Shown here piece by piece: positions 57,272 through 64,000 of a stretch of DNA of 64,000 bases. The notes under the pieces are model-generated. The model was not told the DNA's origin and did no database searches. It worked only from the letters and a program-made list of their open reading frames with translations. The DNA is from Prochlorococcus sp. AG-402-I21 (GTDB lineage Bacteria > Cyanobacteriota > Cyanobacteriia > PCC-6307 > Cyanobiaceae). Within the stretch, counting starts at the first letter, position 1, and each line of letters begins with the position of its first letter. The DNA lies in the NCBI GenBank assembly GCA_003216955.1, contig QCHZ01000004.1:62001-126000 (forward strand), read 5' to 3'. The position numbers were made by a program, and so were the translations under genes.

Positions 57272-58774
57272 ATGCAGGTTCAAAAACTCCCCACTGGAAT
57301 TGAGGGCTTTGATGATATTTGTCATGGTGGGTTGCCAAATGCCCGCAGTACTCTTGTTAGTGGTACATCGGGCACTGGTAAAACAGTTTTTTCACTTCAA
57401 TATCTTCATCATGGGATATGTAATTTTGATGAACCTGGGATTTTCGTTACTTTTGAAGAATCCCCTTTAGATATCATCAGAAATGCTGCAAGTTTTGGCT
57501 GGGATTTACAAGGTTTAATTGACCAAAATAAACTTTTCATTTTAGATGCATCTCCAGATCCAGATGGACAAGATGTAGCTGGAAGTTTTGACTTGTCAGG
57601 TTTAATTGAAAGGATCAGTTATGCGATTAGAAAGTTTAAAGCTAAGAGAGTAGCTATAGATTCAATGACAGCAGTTTTCCAACAATATGATGCTATTTAT
57701 GTTGTTAGAAGAGAGATCTTTAGGTTAATAGCAAGACTTAAAGAAATAGGAGTGACAACTGTAATGACCACTGAAAGAATAGATGAATATGGTCCAATTG
57801 CTAGATATGGAGTTGAAGAATTCGTTTCTGATAATGTTGTTATTTTGAGAAATGTTTTAGAGGCAGAGAAAAGGAGAAGAACTGTTGAAATTTTGAAATT
57901 AAGAGGAACTACACATATGAAGGGTGAGTTCCCTTTCACAATGGGCTCCCAAGGGATAGTTGCATTTCCTTTGGGTGCAATGAGGTTGACACAAAGATCA
58001 TCAAATATTCGTATAAGTTCTGGTGTTCCTGATTTGGATGAAATGTGCGGAGGAGGATATTTTCAAGATTCAATTATTCTTGCAACTGGTGCTACTGGTA
58101 CTGGAAAAACAATGTTAGTTTCTAAGTTTGTTGAAGATGCTTACATACACAAAGAACGAACAATACTTTTTGCCTACGAGGAATCAAGAGCACAACTTCT
58201 TCGTAATGCAACTAGCTGGGGGATTGATTTTGAAAAAATGGAAGAAGATGGATTATTGAAGATTATTTGTGCTTATCCAGAATCAACAGGGTTGGAAGAC
58301 CATCTGCAAATTATCAAATCCGAGATTTGCGAATATAAACCCTCAAGAATGGCAATTGATTCACTATCTGCATTAGCTAGAGGTGTCAGTTTGAATGCAT
58401 TTAGACAGTTTGTTATCGGAGTAACTGGTTATGCAAAACAAGAAGAAATAGCAGGATTTTTTACTAATACTGCTGAAGAATTCATGGGAAGCCATTCAAT
58501 TACTGATTCCCATATTTCAACAATAACCGATACAATTTTGCTTTTGCAATATGTAGAAATAAGAGGTGAAATGGCAAGAGCAATAAATGTTTTTAAAATG
58601 CGTGGCTCCTGGCATGACAAAAGGATTCGTGAATATATTATTACAAATGAAGGTCCTGAGATTAAAGATTCATTCTCTAATTTTGAACAGATATTTAGCG
58701 GAGCACCTCATCGTGTTAATCCAGAAGACCAGCTGCCTGGCGTTTTTAAGAGCATTAAACCAAGTGAAGAATAA
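57272..58774 (+). CDS. kaiC: circadian clock ATPase/kinase KaiC
   Basis: A 500-residue double-RecA protein. CI domain: Walker A GTSGTGKT and catalytic E62-E63 (TFEESP). CII domain: GATGTGKT and the pair in AYEESR, with phosphosites S416 and T417 in SHISTITD, equivalent to S431/T432 of Synechococcus elongatus. It is about 19 residues shorter than that protein, and the tail after the last conserved block (RVNPEDQLPGVFKSIKPSEE) does not resemble the KaiA-binding end. This fits a KaiA-independent timer. Confidence 0.97.
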   Translation: MQVQKLPTGIEGFDDICHGGLPNARSTLVSGTSGTGKTVFSLQYLHHGICNFDEPGIFVTFEESPLDIIRNAASFGWDLQGLIDQNKLFILDASPDPDGQDVAGSFDLSGLIERISYAIRKFKAKRVAIDSMTAVFQQYDAIYVVRREIFRLIARLKEIGVTTVMTTERIDEYGPIARYGVEEFVSDNVVILRNVLEAEKRRRTVEILKLRGTTHMKGEFPFTMGSQGIVAFPLGAMRLTQRSSNIRISSGVPDLDEMCGGGYFQDSIILATGATGTGKTMLVSKFVEDAYIHKERTILFAYEESRAQLLRNATSWGIDFEKMEEDGLLKIICAYPESTGLEDHLQIIKSEICEYKPSRMAIDSLSALARGVSLNAFRQFVIGVTGYAKQEEIAGFFTNTAEEFMGSHSITDSHISTITDTILLLQYVEIRGEMARAINVFKMRGSWHDKRIREYIITNEGPEIKDSFSNFEQIFSGAPHRVNPEDQLPGVFKSIKPSEE

Positions 58775-58777
58775 TAT

Positions 58778-60847
58778 CTATTTAATTAAAGACTTTTCAT
58801 TCTCAAGTTCCCAATTTTTTCTTGCAGATTTTAGTAATAGCTGATCAGCATCAGAGTCTTCAAGAGGTAGTTCAAACCAAAAAGTCGTCCCAGTATTTGG
58901 TTCACTAGCCATTCTTATTTCACTTCCATGTTTATCAACAATACCTTTGACAATTGAAAGACCTAATCCAGTTCCTACCTCAGTGTGAACTGAATCTTCA
59001 ACTCTATAAAAACGTTCAAATATTCTTTGTTGATCTATTTCTGAGATACCACACCCAGTATCAGATACTTCCACTCTGATTTTTGGCATTGGAGACAAAA
59101 TCTCGCAATGTGGAGCTTTGTTGTCTACTTCAACTGGGGAAGCGACGCATATATCTGGCCATGTGTAGGCTTTTAAATTAATTGTTCCTCCTTCTTCACT
59201 AAATTTAAGTGCATTACCCACAAGATTGTCTAAAACCTGAAGAAGCATGTCCCAATTACCTAAAACAAAAGCTAAATTATTTTCAACATTTAATATTAAC
59301 TTAACATTTTTATCTTCGGCGTTAAGTTTGTAGTTTCTTAGGGTTTGTTCCATAGCTTCTTTTATACTTAGAGCTTCTAATTGGATCGTTCTTCCAGACT
59401 CTAACTTGGATAAGTCAAGAACATCATTGACTAAGCGAGTAAGTCTATCTGTTTCTGAATTTGCTACACCTAGAAATTCTTTTTGCTCATCTTTCGTAAG
59501 TTGTTCACCTAAGTCATATAATGTCTCAACATAGCTTTTGATATTGAATAATGGTGTTCTTAATTCGTGAGAAACATTACTGATAAATCTTTTTTGTGCT
59601 GCGTTTAATTGAACCTCCCTGGTCAGATCTTGAACAGTAACAGCAATACCTTTGATATTCTCTCCTGTCGTGTCTCGGACGGATTTTAAAACTATACGAA
59701 GCGTTCTTGGTGGCTCTTCTAGATTACATCTCAAATCATCGCTGTCTCCGAAATTATTTAGAAGAGAATTTATTGGTGTTTCAAGTTCTTTTACAAGAGA
59801 ATCAGGAAGTTGATTCAATAATTTTTGGCCTTCAAGATTTCTCCCTTCCCAGCGAAAGAGTCTCCTTGCAGTTGGATTTACCAAAACAATATTTCCTTGT
59901 TCGTCAAGAAGAAGCGCTCCATCTGCCATGGTGGCGATTAAAGACTGCTGCTTGACTTGAGCAGCTTTTAACTCTTCAATATTTGCAGCATCATAGTCCT
60001 CTAGTCTGGATGCCATTGCATTAAACCCATTTAAAAGTTCTCCAAGTTCTCCACTCATAGGGAGATCTACTCTTGATTTGAAATTGCCTTTAGCAATCTC
60101 TCTGACTCCAATAACTAATTCTTTAATGGGACGAGTGATTGTTAGAGCATTAAATACTGCTCCGATTATTACTAGAACCCAAATAGAGATAAATACTGCA
60201 ACAGTAATCTCTCTAGTTAATGCCGCTGTGGCAAGAGCTTTTTTATTTGGAGTTACGCCTAAAGCTAAGGTGCCTAGATATTCACCCTTCCAAAGCATTG
60301 GAACAAAAACGTCAGTTACTTGACCCTGAGGAGTTGAATGCTGTCTAACTAAAGGGAATTGCGGTTGTTTTTTTAATTCACTTGGTAGTTGCAGTTTTCT
60401 TTTTAGCTGTAAGGCTCCTTCAACTTCGGTTTCTGAAGTTGTTGCACTTACTGGAATACCTAGTTTTACAAAGCCATCTGGATCAGTAAAGAAAATGTAC
60501 CTTAAATTCCTACTTGAACGCCAAAATTTTTCTGCAACGTTGAAAAGTTCTCTTGTTTGATTTTTCGCAACTAATTCCGTAACGTTTCCTGATAATAATA
60601 ATCCTAAATCTCTGGCATATCTTGTATCATTCATGCCGGCATCTTTTTGTATACTACTTAGAGCAAAAAATGTGATAAGTGTCATTATAAAACTAACCAC
60701 TAGCGTTCCAAATGCTAATAATTTTGATCTTAAATTGAATCTAGACCACCATAAATTTATTTTTTCTACAACACTTAAATTATCTAATAATATTTCTTCC
60801 TTTGATGGTGAAAAAGCATTATTTGAATTTGAGTTTGAATTATTCAT
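58778..60847 (-). CDS. nblS: NblS/Ycf26-type sensor histidine kinase
   Basis: A 689-residue membrane sensor kinase. Order: cytoplasmic N-terminus, helix near 45-65, an extracytoplasmic domain, a second helix near 210-230, HAMP (ITRPIKELVIGVREIAKGNF), PAS (ATMADGALLLDEQGNIVLVN), the dimerisation domain with H427 in FISNVSHELRTPLFNIKSYV, and an HATPase domain (DTGCGISEIDQQRIFERFYR, GTGLGLSIVKGIV). NblS/Hik33 orthologues control high-light and nutrient responses through RpaB. It converges on kaiC with a 3-base gap and follows purD by 10 bases. Confidence 0.9.
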   Translation of the reverse strand: MNNSNSNSNNAFSPSKEEILLDNLSVVEKINLWWSRFNLRSKLLAFGTLVVSFIMTLITFFALSSIQKDAGMNDTRYARDLGLLLSGNVTELVAKNQTRELFNVAEKFWRSSRNLRYIFFTDPDGFVKLGIPVSATTSETEVEGALQLKRKLQLPSELKKQPQFPLVRQHSTPQGQVTDVFVPMLWKGEYLGTLALGVTPNKKALATAALTREITVAVFISIWVLVIIGAVFNALTITRPIKELVIGVREIAKGNFKSRVDLPMSGELGELLNGFNAMASRLEDYDAANIEELKAAQVKQQSLIATMADGALLLDEQGNIVLVNPTARRLFRWEGRNLEGQKLLNQLPDSLVKELETPINSLLNNFGDSDDLRCNLEEPPRTLRIVLKSVRDTTGENIKGIAVTVQDLTREVQLNAAQKRFISNVSHELRTPLFNIKSYVETLYDLGEQLTKDEQKEFLGVANSETDRLTRLVNDVLDLSKLESGRTIQLEALSIKEAMEQTLRNYKLNAEDKNVKLILNVENNLAFVLGNWDMLLQVLDNLVGNALKFSEEGGTINLKAYTWPDICVASPVEVDNKAPHCEILSPMPKIRVEVSDTGCGISEIDQQRIFERFYRVEDSVHTEVGTGLGLSIVKGIVDKHGSEIRMASEPNTGTTFWFELPLEDSDADQLLLKSARKNWELENEKSLIK

Positions 60848-60857
60848 TTAGTACAAA

Positions 60858-62171
60858 TTAAATATCTCTAACTTGATAACCTATATCTTTGCGAAAATGC
60901 ATGCCGTCAAAGCTGATTTTATTTAGGTTTGAGTACGCTAAATTGAAAGCCTTGTCGAAACTTTCTCCCTGAGCGACTACTGAAAGAACTCTTCCTCCGT
61001 TTGTAATTATATTGCCAAATTCGTCGATTGTGGTGCCAGCGTGAAAAATCTGGAGTAATGGATTTGATTCAATATTCATATTAATTTTGTCAGCTTTTTG
61101 GGGACTTTCAGGATATCCCTTAGAGGCTGCAACAACACAGGCGCTGCATTGGGAATTGAATGAAAGTTTTGGTGCATTTTCTAGCTCTCCACGAGCGCAA
61201 GCAAAAAGGACAGAAGCAAACTCCTCTCCCATTAATGGCATTAGAGCTTGGCATTCTGGATCCCCAAAGCGGCAATTAAATTCAATTACTTTTGGGCCAG
61301 ACGATGTAAGCATTAAGCCTGCATAAATGACGCCGATATATTTGATTTTCTTTTTTTTCAGACCTTTTAAAGTTGGGATAAGAACAAGCTCAGTTAAGTC
61401 TTGAAGATCTTTATCATTAATTAAAGGAGCAGGAGCATAGGCTCCCATGCCACCAGTATTGGGACCTTTGTCTCCTTCAAGCAACCTTTTGTGGTCTTGG
61501 GCTGGAGGAAGAACAATTAATTTTTCTCCATCACAAAGAGCAAAAATAGAAACTTCTGGCCCTTCAATTTTTTCTTCCAGAATTACTTTATTTCCAGCGG
61601 AGCCAAATTTTCCTGAAAATACGCCCTTAATGGCTTCCATAGATTGTTGGATGGTTTCACAAACAGTTACACCTTTACCTGCTGCAAGACCATCTGCTTT
61701 GATAACAAGAGGTTGGTTGAATCTTCGAAGAATTTCGAGCGCTTCATCTTCAGATCCCGCAGACCAGTATTTGGCCGTAGGTATATTATTTTCTATCATT
61801 AGAGCTTTAGACCAGTCTTTACTCGCCTCTAATTGAGCTCCATCTTTGCCTGGTCCAAAAACTGTTAATCCTGCTTCACGCATTTTGCTTGCTAAGCCCT
61901 TAGCCAAGGGGACTTCAGGACCAATAATTACTAAATTAATTTGGAGTCGTTGACATTCATTAATGATCGTTTTTTCATCTTCAGATTTAGGTTTTAGGCA
62001 AATACATTTTTTGAAGTTGGAGGTCCCACCATTACCAGGACATACATATATTTTTTCAATAGATTGATTTTTTGATAGAGCCCAAGCAATAGAGTTTTCT
62101 CTTCCTCCACTTCCAACTATTAATATATTTTTTAATTCGCTTAATTCTTCAGCCTTTTGATTCATTTTCAT
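60858..62171 (-). CDS. purD: phosphoribosylamine-glycine ligase
   Basis: Second step of purine synthesis. The 437-residue ATP-grasp enzyme begins with NILIVGSGGRENSIAWALSK and includes GPEVPLAKGLASKMREAG, KADGLAAGKGVTVCET, GPNTGGMGAYAPAPLI and EFNCRFGDPECQALMPLM. It shares its strand with nblS, 10 bases downstream. purC is divergent, 188 bases away. Confidence 0.97.
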   Translation of the reverse strand: MKMNQKAEELSELKNILIVGSGGRENSIAWALSKNQSIEKIYVCPGNGGTSNFKKCICLKPKSEDEKTIINECQRLQINLVIIGPEVPLAKGLASKMREAGLTVFGPGKDGAQLEASKDWSKALMIENNIPTAKYWSAGSEDEALEILRRFNQPLVIKADGLAAGKGVTVCETIQQSMEAIKGVFSGKFGSAGNKVILEEKIEGPEVSIFALCDGEKLIVLPPAQDHKRLLEGDKGPNTGGMGAYAPAPLINDKDLQDLTELVLIPTLKGLKKKKIKYIGVIYAGLMLTSSGPKVIEFNCRFGDPECQALMPLMGEEFASVLFACARGELENAPKLSFNSQCSACVVAASKGYPESPQKADKINMNIESNPLLQIFHAGTTIDEFGNIITNGGRVLSVVAQGESFDKAFNLAYSNLNKISFDGMHFRKDIGYQVRDI

Positions 62172-62359
62172 AGTGTTACTTTTGCTTGAATAAAAAATTA
62201 GTTTTAGTGGATCTTTAATGACTTTTTGATTATTAGTTAATTCATTACTAGGATAAGAGTTAAATAGTTGTTTGGAGTTTAGTTTTTAATAAATTTGTTT
62301 TCATTGAGGTGATTTTTTTTGCATTGTATATTTATACTAATTAGATATCAGAGGTATTA

Positions 62360-63103
62360 ATGAATCATATACAAGAATCACTAATTTATGAAGGTAAGGC
62401 AAAACGAGTTTTTGCTTGTGAAAATCCAGACAGGGTTTTAATAGAGTTCAAGAATGATGCTACTGCTTTTAACGCAAAAAAACGATCAGAGATCGTTGGC
62501 AAAGGACGCCTAAATTGTAAAATCTCTGCGGCCCTTTTTAAATTGCTTGAATTGAATGGAATTCCCACTCACTTTTTAGAACTTCATTCAGAAACATTCA
62601 TGATTGCGGATAAAATCAATGTAATTCCATTGGAAGTTGTTATTCGCAATATTGCTACAGGTTCATTATGTAGAGAAACACCAATCAATCAAGGAACAAT
62701 ATTAGACCCTCCACTACTCGATTTATATTATAAAGATGATGAATTAGGAGATCCTATACTTACAGAAGGAAGACTAAAGTTGCTTGATTTAATTACTCCT
62801 TCTCAGATTGAAGAGGTAGAAAAAATCACTAGAAGTGTCAATAAAATTTTAAAAGAATATTTTGATTCACTTGATTTACTATTGGTTGATTTCAAATTGG
62901 AGTTTGGTTTTAATCCATTAGAAAAACTTGTGATAGCTGATGAAATAAGCCCAGATAATTGTAGGTTTTGGGATAAAAAAAACACGGATCCTAAGGGACG
63001 TATCCTTGACAAAGATCGCTTTCGGCAAGATCTTGGAGGGGTGATAGATGCATACGAGGAGATTTTGAAACGTATAGAAGAAGACTCCTCTAATGCTTCT
63101 TAA
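62360..63103 (+). CDS. purC: SAICAR synthetase (phosphoribosylaminoimidazole-succinocarboxamide synthase)
   Basis: Joins aspartate to CAIR in purine synthesis. The 247-residue protein shows [40 protein letters not shown] and FELG-like [32 protein letters not shown] follows. Standard short bacterial form. Confidence 0.95.
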   Translation: MNHIQESLIYEGKAKRVFACENPDRVLIEFKNDATAFNAKKRSEIVGKGRLNCKISAALFKLLELNGIPTHFLELHSETFMIADKINVIPLEVVIRNIATGSLCRETPINQGTILDPPLLDLYYKDDELGDPILTEGRLKLLDLITPSQIEEVEKITRSVNKILKEYFDSLDLLLVDFKLEFGFNPLEKLVIADEISPDNCRFWDKKNTDPKGRILDKDRFRQDLGGVIDAYEEILKRIEEDSSNAS

Positions 63104-63155
63104 GCTAATTATTCTTGGCTCAGAATTGTTATTTAATTGAATCACTTTGAAACCT

Positions 63156-64000
63156 ATGTTCAAAAGACACCACAGCTCAAACAAGAAATTAAGAGGCAAA
63201 ACTGCTTATGCTATTGCTTTTGCATTCCCTTTTATTAGTTTTTTTGGAGAAACTAAAGCCTCTAAAATAATTTCAGCTGAAAATCAATTGTTTTTTGAAA
63301 ACGATCAGAATGAAAGTTTTCAATATACTCAACAACTAAATCATAGTAAATTTAATTTAAATCTTCATGATTTTTTGATTTCTGAGGGGACAAATAAAAA
63401 AGATGAAAATACTAAAACGAAAGAACAAAGAGTATTAATTTCAGAGATTATTATTGAGGGACTAGAAGACCATCCTGACAAAGAGCGTTTGGAAGTTCTT
63501 GCTTATGATGCAATGTTGATCAGGCCTGGTAGTAAAGTTACAAGTGAAGAAGTTAAGAAAGATTTAGATCGAATTTATTCAACAGGTTGGTTCTCTGGCG
63601 CGAAAATTGAATCTTTACAGAGTGCGTTGGGTGTTCAACTTTTGATTAAAGTTGAACCAAATCCGATATTAAACAAAATAAATATAACTCCAATTAAAAG
63701 AAAATTATCAAATACTAAATTAAATGAAATTTTTAATGATGATTATGGAAAAACATTGAATCTAAATACTTTACAGATTAGGATTAAAGAAATTAAGAAT
63801 TGGTATAATAATAATGGATACTCATTAGCAAGGATATATGGACCAAGTCGTGTAACTAAAGAAGGAATAGTAGGACTTAATATTCAAGAAGGATATATTG
63901 CTGGGATTGAAATTAATTTTATAGATGAAGATGGAAATACAGAGGATGAAAAAGGAAGGTTAATAAGAGGCAAAACGAAAAAATGGGTAATTGAAAGAGA
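63156..64000 (+). CDS. Omp85/BamA family outer-membrane protein, N-terminal part (partial)
   Basis: Starts MFKRHHSSNKKLRGKTAYAI with a signal peptide, then a low-complexity linker. POTRA-like segments follow, recognised from VLISEIIIEGLEDHPDKERL, AMLIRPGSKVTSEEVKKDLD, RIYSTGWFSGAKIE and IKEIKNWYNNNGYSLARIYG. Omp85 proteins insert beta-barrels into the outer membrane. The barrel lies beyond the right edge. Position next to purC is the usual one in this group. Confidence 0.88.
   Translation, partial: MFKRHHSSNKKLRGKTAYAIAFAFPFISFFGETKASKIISAENQLFFENDQNESFQYTQQLNHSKFNLNLHDFLISEGTNKKDENTKTKEQRVLISEIIIEGLEDHPDKERLEVLAYDAMLIRPGSKVTSEEVKKDLDRIYSTGWFSGAKIESLQSALGVQLLIKVEPNPILNKINITPIKRKLSNTKLNEIFNDDYGKTLNLNTLQIRIKEIKNWYNNNGYSLARIYGPSRVTKEGIVGLNIQEGYIAGIEINFIDEDGNTEDEKGRLIRGKTKKWVIER

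Overview
The window looks like a core chromosome segment of a Prochlorococcus, most likely a low-light clade relative of the NATL strains. The evidence is an AT-rich sequence, cyanobacterial gene families (split ATP synthase loci, Ycf65/PSRP-3, KaiB/KaiC, an NblS-type kinase, high-light-inducible proteins) and picocyanobacterial economy: kaiB and kaiC have no kaiA in front of them, genes overlap by 1-4 bases, and very small membrane proteins are common. No insertion sequence, prophage or CRISPR array is visible, and the only tRNA is tRNA-Val(GAC).

Layout. Positions 1-18.7 kb are housekeeping: the end of atpA, then atpG; a DUF3326 gene; a tightly overlapping minus-strand operon (CNNM-type membrane protein, GTPase, nadD, nadE); pepP; ycf65; atpB-atpC; groES-groEL behind a K-box-like element; secG-gpmI; pyrR; an Hsp70-like gene; rpoZ-DUF1818. 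From 18.7 to 24.9 kb the DNA is looser. It holds paired DnaA-box-like motifs, an EVE-domain gene, and an sdhA-like gene bracketed by a 55-bp imperfect direct repeat that carries the 5' end of the EVE gene. It also holds a cupin pseudogene with an in-frame stop, several small ORFs and long inverted repeats. From 24.9 to 28.7 kb there is a complete polar amino-acid ABC transporter operon. From 29 to 41 kb lies an accessory-like stretch of small, mostly membrane or exported proteins. Within it are an ABC-F ATPase, a promoter-driven structured RNA containing a 17-codon ORF, and a cluster of three hli genes preceded by an HLR1-like (RpaB) site. From 41 to 64 kb the core returns: GAF protein, DMT transporter, murD, tRNA-Val, S4 protein, serA-prmA, ferredoxin, pentapeptide protein, RNase Z, SpoIID-like protein, truB, L27/L21, kaiB-kaiC, nblS, purD, purC and the start of an Omp85 gene.

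How the parts connect. The NblS kinase (58.8-60.8 kb) belongs to the signalling pathway that controls hli genes through RpaB, and the hli cluster here has an RpaB-type site, so sensor family and probable target lie in one window. KaiB/KaiC without KaiA fits the simplified Prochlorococcus timer; KaiC keeps its phosphosites but has a shorter C-terminus. The most unusual items are the RNA/17-codon element near 32.8-33.0 kb, the direct repeats around sdhA, the cupin pseudogene, and the 10-codon leader ORF overlapping kaiB. Function calls come from recognising protein families by eye; no database search was run.
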